DNA of 64,000 bases. Origin: Flavimaribacter sp024343425. Lineage in GTDB: Bacteria > Pseudomonadota > Alphaproteobacteria > Rhizobiales > Rhizobiaceae. The first letter of the stretch is position 1. Each line of letters begins with the position of its first letter. The notes beneath the pieces were generated by a model. It saw only the letters and a list, made by a program, of their open reading frames with translations, was not told where the DNA came from and made no database searches. Shown one piece after another: positions 34,429-42,729 of the stretch. The stretch is from contig OZ245773.1 in NCBI GenBank assembly GCA_965227645.1, positions 4,216,001 to 4,280,000 on the forward strand, in the 5' to 3' direction. Made by a program: the position numbers and the translations under genes.

Positions 34429-35490
34429 ATGCAAACTAAAAAACCCATTCTCATCAAACCGACCGTCAACGCCGGCCGCCGCACCGTCCTGAAGGGCGCG
34501 GCGGCGCTTGCCGCCACCGCGCTCGCGACGCCTTTTATCGGCCGGGCTCGCGCGGCCGACGTTCTCTACATCAACACCTGGGGCGGGCCGTGGCAGGAAG
34601 CAGCGACCAAGAACCTGTTCGAGCCTTTCACAGAAGAAACCGGCATCGAAATTCGCACCGTGTCGCCGGTTTCCTTCGCCAAGCTCGCCGCCCAGGTAAA
34701 GACCGGCGTCTACGAGTTCGACGTGACAACGCTTGGAGGCGGAGACATCCTGCGCGCCAACCAGGCCGGCATCATCGAGCAACTGGAGCCGCCTTATGAA
34801 GGCGGCCTGTTCCAGAACGGCGTCGCCAGCCACGCCTTTGCAACGGTGCTTGCATGGCGCACCGACAAATATACGGATGAAAGCCCGAAAGACTGGGCGG
34901 ACTTCTGGAACGTGACCAAGTTCCCCGGACCGAGATCGCTGCAGCGCTACCCGGCCCGTGTGCTGCCGATCGCGCTTCTCGCCGACGGCGTGAAGATCGA
35001 GGATCTCTATCCGCTGGATATCGACCGCGCTTTCGCCTCGCTCGACAAGATCAAGCCGCATATCCGCGTCTGGTGGACAGCCGGCGCACAGTCGACCCAG
35101 ATCCTGCGTGACGGGGAGATCGACATGATCGGCATCTGGCATGGACGCTACTACGAAGCGCTCGACGCCGGCGCTCCGGTCGCCATGACCTGGAACCAGG
35201 CGGAAATCGATCGGGCCTACTGGGTCGTCGCGAAAGACACGCCCAATATGGAAGCCGCGAAGAAATTCGTCGCCTTCGCCACCAGCGCAAAGCCGCTGGC
35301 CGGCTTTGCGTCGCAGGCGGCTTACGGACCGCTCAACCCTGCAGCAAACGAGTTCGTCGATGCGTCGGCGGCGGAACGCAGCCCCACATCGCCGGACAAC
35401 TACCCGCTGGTGTTCGAACAGGACGTGGAGAATTTCGGAGCCGATCCGAACGAGGTCGCGCAGCGCTTCGAGGAATGGGTCGCGAGCTAG
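34429..35490 (+). CDS. ABC transporter substrate-binding protein, PotD/PotF type
   Basis: The 353-residue periplasmic receptor opens with a twin-arginine signal: NAGRRTVLKG followed by AAALAATALATPF and cleavage near ARA-AD. The mature start VLYINTWGGPWQEAATKNLFEPF is typical of spermidine/putrescine-type binding proteins (SBP_bac family). It ends in the IDMIGIWHGRYYEAL and AMTWNQAEIDRAYWV pattern. It delivers an amine, opine or related cation to the permeases encoded downstream; the ligand is unknown. Confidence 0.88.
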   Translation: MQTKKPILIKPTVNAGRRTVLKGAAALAATALATPFIGRARAADVLYINTWGGPWQEAATKNLFEPFTEETGIEIRTVSPVSFAKLAAQVKTGVYEFDVTTLGGGDILRANQAGIIEQLEPPYEGGLFQNGVASHAFATVLAWRTDKYTDESPKDWADFWNVTKFPGPRSLQRYPARVLPIALLADGVKIEDLYPLDIDRAFASLDKIKPHIRVWWTAGAQSTQILRDGEIDMIGIWHGRYYEALDAGAPVAMTWNQAEIDRAYWVVAKDTPNMEAAKKFVAFATSAKPLAGFASQAAYGPLNPAANEFVDASAAERSPTSPDNYPLVFEQDVENFGADPNEVAQRFEEWVAS

Positions 35491-35519
35491 GGCGGCGCAT
35501 CGGGGCAGGAGCGTAACGG

Positions 35520-36368
35520 ATGTCCGTGAACACAGGCGGCGTTCAGGGTCGCGGCCAGTTCTGGCCGTGGCTTCTGCTCCTGCCTCTTGCCGCCTATCTT
35601 CTGGTTTTCTTCGTCGTCCCGCTTGTCGATGTCGCAATCATGAGCGTGACGGAGCCCAAGCTGTCGCTCGACAACTATGCGAAGGTGCTGACGGGCTCCC
35701 TGTACCGGAAAGTGTTCATCAACACTTTCGCAACGGCCGGTCTGGTGGCGGTCTGCTGCCTGCTCGTCGGCTACCCTCTCGCCTATCTGATGGCGCACAG
35801 CAGCGACCGGACGGCGCTGCTGATCCTGCTGCTGGTGACGATGAGTTTCTGGACCAGTTTCCTGGTCCGCACCTATGCCTGGATGGTGCTGCTCGGCAAC
35901 CAGGGGCCGGTGATCTGGCTCATGGAGACGATCGGCGTAGCAGACCCGCCGCATCTGCTCTTCACGCGATTTTCCTCGACGCTCGCCATGGTGCATATCC
36001 TGGCGCCTTACATGATCATGAACATCTACACGGTCATGAAGAAGATCGATCCGGCGCTCGTCAAATCGGCGGAAAGCCTCGGCGCCAGAGGATTTTCGGT
36101 GTTCCGGCACGTTTATCTGCCGCTCACGGCGCCCGGCATCGCCAACGGTCTTGTGCTGGTCTTCGTGATCTGCCTCGGATTCTATGTCACGCCCGTGCTG
36201 CTCGGAAGCCCGCGCGAACAGATGATCGCCGGGCTGATCGGTCACCAGATCGAGGAGTTCCTCGCCTTCGGCCTCGGATCCGCCATGGCCATGGTGCTGC
36301 TGGCGATCACGATGGTGATCCTCGCCGTCTATCACCGCCGCTTCGGCCTCGACCGGTTGTGGGGGTAA
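35520..36368 (+). CDS. ABC transporter permease, PotB/PotH type
   Basis: The 282-residue inner-membrane protein has six hydrophobic segments (first at about 17-38) and the EAA loop VKSAESLGARGFSVFRHVYLPLTAPG. It pairs with the PotC-like permease to form the heterodimeric channel of the importer. It starts 29 bp after the binding-protein gene and ends 7 bp before the next permease. Confidence 0.9.
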   Translation: MSVNTGGVQGRGQFWPWLLLLPLAAYLLVFFVVPLVDVAIMSVTEPKLSLDNYAKVLTGSLYRKVFINTFATAGLVAVCCLLVGYPLAYLMAHSSDRTALLILLLVTMSFWTSFLVRTYAWMVLLGNQGPVIWLMETIGVADPPHLLFTRFSSTLAMVHILAPYMIMNIYTVMKKIDPALVKSAESLGARGFSVFRHVYLPLTAPGIANGLVLVFVICLGFYVTPVLLGSPREQMIAGLIGHQIEEFLAFGLGSAMAMVLLAITMVILAVYHRRFGLDRLWG

Positions 36369-36375
36369 GGGCGTC

Positions 36376-37203
36376 ATGAACGGATTGATGAAGGCAATCG
36401 GGTTCGTCGTCGTCTGCTTCATCGCGGCGCCGCTGGTCATCGTCGTGCCGATGTCGTTCTCGGACGCGCGGTCGCTGCAATTCCCGCCGCCCGGCTACTG
36501 GCTCGGCTATTACGAGGCGTATTTCACCGACATGTCCTGGCTGCGCCCGACCTGGAACAGCATCCTGATCGCGTCGGCCACCACGGTGCTCACCATGATC
36601 CTCGTCGTGCCGGCGACCTTCGCGCTCGTCCGCCACAAGTTCTACGGCAAAAGCGTCGCCAACGTGATGATGCTGATGCCGATGGCGGTTCCGCATATCG
36701 TCATGGCGGTCGGCTACTACTCCTATTTCGGCCAGATGCGGCTGGTCCACACCCATCTCGGCGTGATCCTCGCCCATTCCTGCTTGTCGGTTCCGATCGC
36801 CTTCCTGGTTCTGTCCGCCAATCTCAAGGGCTTCGATCGAACGCTCGAACGCGCCGCCCAGAGCCTCGGCGCCAGTCCGATGAGAACCTTCATCCATGTC
36901 ACCCTGCCGATCCTGCGGCCGGGACTGCTGATCAGCGCGCTGTTCGCCTTCATCCAGTCCTTCGACGAGACGGTGGTCGCCATCTTCATCTCCGGCCGCG
37001 ACGCCGAGACGCTGCCGCGCAAGATGTTCGACAGCATCCGTCAGGAGGCCGACCCGGTGATTGCGGTGATTTCCACCCTCCTTTTCGTCGTGGTGCTGAT
37101 CGGGCTTCTCACGCCCTATCTGGTGAAGGCGCTTCGGGGACGCCTGCGCAAGACAAACGCCGGGCCAGAAGCGCCGCCTGCGGCTCTCGCCCCCCAGGAG
37201 TAA
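36376..37203 (+). CDS. ABC transporter permease, PotC/PotI type
   Basis: The 275-residue membrane protein has six hydrophobic segments, the first at about 8-27, and the EAA loop LERAAQSLGASPMRTFIHVTLPILRPG. Its C-terminal cytosolic tail is alanine/proline-rich. It is the second half-channel of the PotFGHI-type importer and lies 2 bp from the ATPase gene. Confidence 0.9.
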   Translation: MNGLMKAIGFVVVCFIAAPLVIVVPMSFSDARSLQFPPPGYWLGYYEAYFTDMSWLRPTWNSILIASATTVLTMILVVPATFALVRHKFYGKSVANVMMLMPMAVPHIVMAVGYYSYFGQMRLVHTHLGVILAHSCLSVPIAFLVLSANLKGFDRTLERAAQSLGASPMRTFIHVTLPILRPGLLISALFAFIQSFDETVVAIFISGRDAETLPRKMFDSIRQEADPVIAVISTLLFVVVLIGLLTPYLVKALRGRLRKTNAGPEAPPAALAPQE

Positions 37204-37205
37204 CG

Positions 37206-38273
37206 ATGAGCAGTTATCTCAACCTCAGCGGCGTCAACAAGATGTTCGGCGATTTCCAGGCGCTGGACGACGTCAATCTGGACATCGAACGCGGCGAATT
37301 CGTCACTTTCCTGGGGCCCAGCGGGTCCGGAAAGACGACGACGCTGATGATCATCGCCGGTTTCGAACAGGCCACGAAAGGCCACATCACCATCGACGGG
37401 AAACCGCTGGACGGCCTGAAGCCCTATCAGCGCAACATCGGCATCGTTTTCCAGAACTACGCGCTGTTCCCGCACAAGACCGCCGTCGAGAACGTCTACT
37501 TTCCGCTGCAGATGCGGGGCGTCGGACGCAGGGAGGGCCTTGAGAAAGCCAACCGGATGCTTGAACTCGTCGGCCTCAAGGGCTTCAGCGAACGCCATCC
37601 GAAAGAACTGTCCGGCGGACAGCAGCAACGCGTCGCCCTGGCGCGGGCGCTGGTGTTCGAGCCCTCCCTTCTTCTTCTCGACGAACCGCTCGGCGCGCTG
37701 GACAAGAACCTGCGCGAGCAGATGCAGATCGAGATCAAGCGCATCCAGAAACGTCTTGGCGTGACGACGATCTTCGTCACCCACGACCAGACGGAGGCCA
37801 TGTCAATGTCCGACCGCATCGTCGTCTTCGACAAGGGCCGGATCGAACAGGTCGCCGACCCGCTGGAGCTTTATCACAGGCCGAACACGCGTTTCGTCGC
37901 CGGCTTCGTTGGCGAAAGCAACATCATGGCGGGTCATGTGGTCGACGCGACGGCGGGTCTTGCCGAATGCGCCGTCTTCGGCGCCTGTCGCTATCCTGCC
38001 GATGAACGGCTCTCGAACGGCCAGGCGGTCAACATCCTGATCCGTCCGGAACATCTGAAGATTTCCCGCAAGGCTCCCGAAAGCGGAGAATGTGCGACCA
38101 TGACCGTCGACACGATCGTCAACTACGGCGACAACGCCCTCGTGATCGGCCACAGCGGCGATCATCCGGTCAGGGTGCGCGTGCTTGGCGCAGACGTCGT
38201 GATTATCAAGGAAGGTGAGGACTGTCACATAAGCTGGCGGCCGGAAGCCGTACACATCATCGCCGAGACCTGA
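37206..38273 (+). CDS. ABC transporter ATP-binding protein, PotA/PotG type
   Basis: The 355-residue ATPase has Walker A GPSGSGKTTTL, Q-loop VFQNYALFPHKT, signature LSGGQQQRVALARAL, Walker B LLLLDEPLGALD and H-loop VTHDQTEAMSMS. Residues about 245-355 form a TOBE regulatory domain (AECAVFGACRYPADERL, GDNALVIGHSGDHPVRVRV). It powers uptake through the two permeases. It closes the cluster begun by the IclR gene. Confidence 0.92.
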   Translation: MSSYLNLSGVNKMFGDFQALDDVNLDIERGEFVTFLGPSGSGKTTTLMIIAGFEQATKGHITIDGKPLDGLKPYQRNIGIVFQNYALFPHKTAVENVYFPLQMRGVGRREGLEKANRMLELVGLKGFSERHPKELSGGQQQRVALARALVFEPSLLLLDEPLGALDKNLREQMQIEIKRIQKRLGVTTIFVTHDQTEAMSMSDRIVVFDKGRIEQVADPLELYHRPNTRFVAGFVGESNIMAGHVVDATAGLAECAVFGACRYPADERLSNGQAVNILIRPEHLKISRKAPESGECATMTVDTIVNYGDNALVIGHSGDHPVRVRVLGADVVIIKEGEDCHISWRPEAVHIIAET

Positions 38274-38420
38274 CCTTCGGACCGGCATTCCAACCGGCAA
38301 TGCTGTTCCCATCAGGCGGTCCTTTCCGACTGAACGGCGGATGAATGGACAGTTCAGAAGACATTCAATACGCTGGTTGCATAGTCGGAATCATCGGGAA
38401 GCGAACAAAGGAACGAACCC

Positions 38421-38864
38421 ATGAGAAAGACACTCCTCACTGCGATGGCCGCAACAACGCTGATCGCGACATCCGGTTTTGCCAACGCCCTGGACCTGCA
38501 ATCCGGCGGTCAGCCGAAACTGAAGGTGGCGCAGGTGCAGATGGGCATCCAGTCGCCGAAGACAAACGCATGTCCGACCGAGGCCAAGATGATGGTCTGG
38601 GTCTTCACCAACAAGCCCGGAACGGTGCCGATCTTCATAGCCCGCGACGGCGGCGCGAGCGTCTCCGGTCCGTATCAGGTCACGACGAAGGCGACCGGCA
38701 ATGGAAAGTATATGGGCGTCTATTCGCGCACGCTGAAGATCCATCAGCCGATCGACGCGCGCTACCGCGCCTCCGCGCCGAGTTTCAAGCAGCTCAGCAA
38801 CTGGGTTCCGCTGAAGGCGAGTTGCAAGATCGGTCTTGGCGGCGGCGGGCTGGTCAAGCAGTAG
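38421..38864 (+). CDS. Small secreted protein of unknown function (147 aa)
   Basis: AAAGGAACG precedes the ATG. The protein starts with a Sec signal peptide (MRKTLLTAMAATTLIATSGF, cleavage near ANA-LD). The mature part is beta-rich and contains two cysteines (TNACPTEAK and LKASCKIG), which could form a disulfide in the periplasm, and ends in a glycine-rich tail GLGGGGLVKQ. No known domain was recognised. It is separated from the importer by 147 bp and closed by a strong terminator, so it is probably transcribed alone. Confidence 0.65.
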   Translation: MRKTLLTAMAATTLIATSGFANALDLQSGGQPKLKVAQVQMGIQSPKTNACPTEAKMMVWVFTNKPGTVPIFIARDGGASVSGPYQVTTKATGNGKYMGVYSRTLKIHQPIDARYRASAPSFKQLSNWVPLKASCKIGLGGGGLVKQ

Positions 38865-38892
38865 ACCCAGGCCCCTACCCCCCAAAAACAAG

Positions 38893-38918
38893 AAACCCGG
38901 CCTTCGAGCCGGGTTTTC
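38893..38918 (+). terminator. Rho-independent terminator
   Basis: AAACCCGGC and GCCGGGTTT form a perfect 9-bp stem with a six-base loop CTTCGA, followed by TTTCAATTG. It lies 29 bp after the small secreted-protein gene and is the clearest intrinsic terminator in the plus-strand half of the window. Confidence 0.75.
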
Positions 38919-38924
38919 AATTGT

Positions 38925-39146
38925 TTGGTTTCGGGTCATCCCGTTTTCGTCGGCTTTTCGGAAACCGTGACAGCGCTCGACCCCAGCGTCACCGTGACCG
39001 AGTTGAACGACATCTACAGTTCCTTCGACCGGATCGGCGAGCAGTTCGAACTGGAGAATATGGGCGTCCAATCCATATCCGGTCTTCCGGACCAGCCGGT
39101 GTGGCGCCTTCTGGACAACCGCAAGGGCATCGCCGGATCAGGGTGA
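38925..39146 (+). pseudogene. Remnant resembling a class III nucleotide cyclase catalytic domain
   Basis: A 73-codon frame (TTG start, poor) reads VFVGFSETVTAL...LNDIYSSFDRIGEQFELENMG, then SISGLP. This parallels the class III adenylate/guanylate cyclase order: DIVGFT..., LNDIYxxFD, then VETIGDAYMVVSGLP. The metal-binding first half and the IGDAYM part are missing, so it cannot be active. It begins right after a terminator and has no ribosome-binding site. It looks like a decayed fragment; chance resemblance is possible because it is short. Confidence 0.3.
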
Positions 39147-39159
39147 TGCGTTGCGGATC

Positions 39160-40899
39160 TCAAAGCTGATCGCTGCCGACGCCGTGATGCACGCGAAACA
39201 GGTTTCCAGGATCGTATTTGCGCTTGATCGCAAGCAGACGGCCGTAATGCGGTCCGTATAGCGCCTGTTTCCAGTCCGCTTCGAAATAATCGCATTCGTT
39301 GAGATACGCGCCGCCGCCCGGCGTCGCCTTGCGCAGCAATTCCATCGCGGCTGATATGCGGCGGGCCTTCTCGCGCCCGCCGTCGATGTCGGGTTCGTGG
39401 TCCGGCATGCCTGGATAGCGCCCGGATTGGCGGGTGGCGGAAATGACAAGGGCGCCGGCTTCGAGCGCGGCCGGATGTATGGCCGTTTCCCGCTCGCGCT
39501 CCATCACGTCCGCCGGAACGCCGGCCAGTCCCTTGTTGACATGCAGGCTCAGGCTAGCGAAGCGCGACGCCTGCAGAAACAGCGTTGCGAGTTTGCTTGG
39601 ATTCTCGAACAGCTTCAGCGGGATCCAGCGCGACTGATAGGCATCGATGAAAGCGGCGGCTTCTCCGCTGTTCGATCTCCACCAGAAATGATCGGGCACC
39701 GCGCCCGGCAGCTCGTCGATAACGATGAAATCCGGGTCCGTTTCCTTCCAGTAGTCTACACTCCACAGATCCTTGAAGGGGTGGCTCTGATACGCCATTT
39801 CGCTTTTGAACACGTCCGGATGGTGCGCGAGTTTGTCCAGAAGCGGGCGCCAGACGGCCTGCGCCTCCTCGACGGTCATATCGAGCCACGTCATGAAGAT
39901 GTCGACGGAGTTGTCCGGATTGACCCTGATCTGCTCGCCCCAGTGTGGGTTGTTCAGATGATCGGGAAAGAAGTCGAACAGCATCTTCAAGAGCTGGTGA
40001 AAGGCAAGGTCTCCGTCAGCCTTCAGACTGCCCTGCACGAGGCCCATGGTTTCAGGCATGTCATGGGTGCGGTAGAACACCTTCGTGACGACGCCGAAGG
40101 TCGAGCCGCCTCCGCCGCGCAGCGCCCAGAACAGATCCTCGTTCTGGTAGGCGTTCGCTGTCAATATTTCACCGTCCGCGGTCACGACCTCATATTGCAG
40201 CACGCCGCCGGCGCCTGATCCGAACCGTTTGGAGAAACTGCCGTATCCACCGCCCTGGACGAAGCCTCCGGCGGCGCCGACGCTGGTGCAGCCGCCGCCC
40301 TGAACGTAGCGGCCATTGGCGCTTGCCGCCTGGTAAACGTCGATCCAGAGCGCGCCGGCTCCGGCGCTGATCGCCGGAAGCGCCTTGACGCCCTTCGGCG
40401 CGCCATCCGGTCTGAAGCTCTTGATGAATGACACGTCCCGCATGTTCACGGTCCAGACGAGCAGGGAATCGGGCGCGCAGTTACGGCCGAGATAATCGTG
40501 CCCGGCGCCTTTGACGACAAGCTTGACGCCGGTTTCACGAGCGAAGTTGACCGCAGCTGCGATGTCCTTCGCCGAGTTCGCGGCCACTGCATAGGGACTG
40601 ACGACCGTTTTCCATGCATCGAGCCATCCGTTCGTCTGGGTGGCGCCGGCGTGACGCTGGGCGAAAAACGGGTTCTTCAAATTTGCGAGCATTGTCGAAC
40701 AGTCTTCGCCAGCGGGGTCGATCGCGCAGGCTTCAAACGGCGACGGAACCGGCAGCAGTCGACCGCCGACTTCCTTCGAAAGCGCGTCCCAGGCGTCCGG
40801 CTCCGGCCATTCGGACGCCATCGCCCGCAGGAGGCCGAGCGCTGAAGCGCCCGACAGGCTCGCAACGCCGTTCATGAGGGTTCTGCGTGTGAGGCGCAT
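39160..40899 (-). CDS. Secreted FAD-dependent oxidoreductase, berberine-bridge type, bicovalent FAD
   Basis: The start at 40899 is behind AGGAAAAGG and gives a possible twin-arginine leader (MRLTRRTLMNGVASLSGASA). The 579-residue protein has a PCMH-type FAD domain and a C-terminal BBE tail (GPHYGRLLAIKRKYDPGNLF). His134 in KGAGHDYLG and Cys204 in GGGCTSVGAAGG correspond to the His/Cys pair that links FAD through two covalent bonds in berberine-bridge-type oxidases. It probably oxidises a sugar, alcohol or aromatic substrate in the periplasm with O2 as acceptor. It stands alone. Confidence 0.85.
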   Translation of the reverse strand: MRLTRRTLMNGVASLSGASALGLLRAMASEWPEPDAWDALSKEVGGRLLPVPSPFEACAIDPAGEDCSTMLANLKNPFFAQRHAGATQTNGWLDAWKTVVSPYAVAANSAKDIAAAVNFARETGVKLVVKGAGHDYLGRNCAPDSLLVWTVNMRDVSFIKSFRPDGAPKGVKALPAISAGAGALWIDVYQAASANGRYVQGGGCTSVGAAGGFVQGGGYGSFSKRFGSGAGGVLQYEVVTADGEILTANAYQNEDLFWALRGGGGSTFGVVTKVFYRTHDMPETMGLVQGSLKADGDLAFHQLLKMLFDFFPDHLNNPHWGEQIRVNPDNSVDIFMTWLDMTVEEAQAVWRPLLDKLAHHPDVFKSEMAYQSHPFKDLWSVDYWKETDPDFIVIDELPGAVPDHFWWRSNSGEAAAFIDAYQSRWIPLKLFENPSKLATLFLQASRFASLSLHVNKGLAGVPADVMERERETAIHPAALEAGALVISATRQSGRYPGMPDHEPDIDGGREKARRISAAMELLRKATPGGGAYLNECDYFEADWKQALYGPHYGRLLAIKRKYDPGNLFRVHHGVGSDQL

Positions 40900-41180
40900 G
40901 GATTTTCCTTTTCCTGTCCGCATCGTAACCGGCGAAGCTAACTATCTGATAAATATCCGGAAGCCGCCCCCGATCTTCGCCGGCAGGCTAGCACAGGAAC
41001 GTCAGCCGGCAAACCAGGACGATATTTTCGATTAACGGCATCGGCGCCATATATGCGCGCTCTACCCTTGTTGGAGATTGAGAGCAGGACATGCAACTCC
41101 GGGCGCGGGACGCGCGGGAGGGGATATGTTCGCCGCAACAGCAGCGCAAAGATGGAAACCGGAAAGCGGGTCTGACTGCC

Positions 41181-41954
41181 TCAGATCGCCAGATATTCGT
41201 TACGCAGCTCCTCATTGTCGAGGACCTCGCGCGCGCTGCCGGAAAAGACCACTTCTCCCATGTCGACGATCACCGCCTTGTCGGCGAGCTTGAGGGCCGC
41301 AACCGCGTTCTGTTCGACGATGATGGTCGTGATGCCCAGTTCCTTGATCTGCCGCACGATGGATTCGATCTCCTGAACAATGACCGGAGCCAGACCTTCA
41401 TACGGTTCATCGAGAAGAAGCAGCTTGACTTCGCGGGCCAGCGCGCGGGCCACGGCAAGCATCTGCTGCTCGCCGCCGGAAAGGGTGGTGCCGATCTGCG
41501 TGCGCCTTTCGGCCAGCCGCGGGAAATGCTCGTATATGCGTTCGAGCTCCCAACCCTTTGGCTCGGCGACCTGCGACAGGACCAGATTTTCCTCGACCGT
41601 GAGACCGCCAATGATGCGCCGGTCCTCGGGAACGAGCTGGATGCCGAGCTGGGCCGCCTGCCAGGCCTTCTTGTCGTGAAGGCTTTCGCCGTTGAGATAG
41701 ATTTCGCCGCGCTGCAGGGCCGGGTCGTCAACCCTTGCAATGGTGCGCATTGTCGAGGTTTTTCCGGCGCCGTTGCGGCCAAGCAATGCGAGAATTTCGC
41801 CCTCGTTCAGTTCAAGCGAAATGCCCTGGACGATGTAGGACTCGCCATAGTAGGAATGTATGTCCCTGACACTGAAAAAAGACTGGCCGGTTTCCGACAT
41901 TGAAACATCCGTCCCCTGGAACTGCATTTCATTGGTATCTGTTCTCGTAAGCAT
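41181..41954 (-). CDS. Branched-chain-amino-acid-type ABC transporter ATPase, LivF
   Basis: The ATPase has Walker A GRNGAGKTST, signature LSGGEQQMLAVARAL and Walker B LLLDEPYEGLAP, the LivF pattern. ATG at 41954 lies 1 bp after the LivG stop; ATG at 41900 (MSETGQSFFSVRDI) with AGGGGA upstream is an alternative giving a more usual N-terminus. It works with LivG on the LivHM channel. Confidence 0.88.
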   Translation of the reverse strand: MLTRTDTNEMQFQGTDVSMSETGQSFFSVRDIHSYYGESYIVQGISLELNEGEILALLGRNGAGKTSTMRTIARVDDPALQRGEIYLNGESLHDKKAWQAAQLGIQLVPEDRRIIGGLTVEENLVLSQVAEPKGWELERIYEHFPRLAERRTQIGTTLSGGEQQMLAVARALAREVKLLLLDEPYEGLAPVIVQEIESIVRQIKELGITTIIVEQNAVAALKLADKAVIVDMGEVVFSGSAREVLDNEELRNEYLAI

Positions 41955-41955
41955 G

Positions 41956-42717
41956 TCAATGCGCCCCGCCCAGATAGGCTTCCTGCACGACCGGGTTGCC
42001 CTTGATCTCCTCCGGCTTGCCGGAAGCGATGATCCGGCCCTGCGCAAGCACTGAAATCCGGTCGGCGAGCGAGAACACCACATGCATGTCGTGCTCGATG
42101 ATGACCTTGGTCATGCCGCGCTGCTTGATCGTCTTCAAAAGATCGACCGTCCGATTGGTGTCATGCCTCGACATGCCGGCCGTCGGCTCGTCGAGCAGCA
42201 GAAGTTTCGGCTTCTGGATCAGGCACATGGCCAGTTCCAGACGGCGCTTGTCGCCGCGCGACAACGATCCGGCTTCCGTGTCCTTCAACGCGGCGAGGCC
42301 GACGTCTTCCAGGTTCTTCTCCGCCTCGGCGCGAACGTCTCCCTCGAGACGAAGCTTTCTGAAGGGACGCAGCTTGAAGGCGCCGTCGCGGCTTGCAAAG
42401 GCCGGGATCATGACATTGTCGAGCAGCGACAGGTCGGGAAAGATCTCCGGCGTCTGGAACACGCGCGAAACGCCGAGCTGATTGATCTCGTAGGGCGTAT
42501 GGCTGTCGAGAACCTCGCCGTCGAAGACCACATGTCCCTTGTCAGGCTTGATGCGCCCGACGCAGACGTTCAGCAGGGTCGACTTGCCGGCGCCGTTCGG
42601 CCCGATAATCGCGTGGGTCTCGCCCTCGTCGACCCGAAGATCGACATCGCTGAGCGCGCGCAGACCACCGAAATTCTTGTGGACGTCGGCGACGTGGAGA
42701 ACTGCATTGGCGACCAT
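41956..42717 (-). CDS. Branched-chain-amino-acid-type ABC transporter ATPase, LivG
   Basis: The 253-residue ATPase has Walker A GPNGAGKSTLL, signature LSRGDKRRLELAMCL (LSxG form typical of LivG), and Walker B LLLLDEPTAGMS with the H-loop IIEHDMHVV. It partners LivF. The gene lies 12 bp after livM. Confidence 0.9.
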   Translation of the reverse strand: MVANAVLHVADVHKNFGGLRALSDVDLRVDEGETHAIIGPNGAGKSTLLNVCVGRIKPDKGHVVFDGEVLDSHTPYEINQLGVSRVFQTPEIFPDLSLLDNVMIPAFASRDGAFKLRPFRKLRLEGDVRAEAEKNLEDVGLAALKDTEAGSLSRGDKRRLELAMCLIQKPKLLLLDEPTAGMSRHDTNRTVDLLKTIKQRGMTKVIIEHDMHVVFSLADRISVLAQGRIIASGKPEEIKGNPVVQEAYLGGAH

Positions 42718-42729
42718 GTCGATTCCTCC

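Noticed and set aside
38925..39146. Functional small gene behind the terminator
   Set aside because: TTG start, no ribosome-binding site and truncated cyclase-like pattern; kept only as a possible pseudogene.
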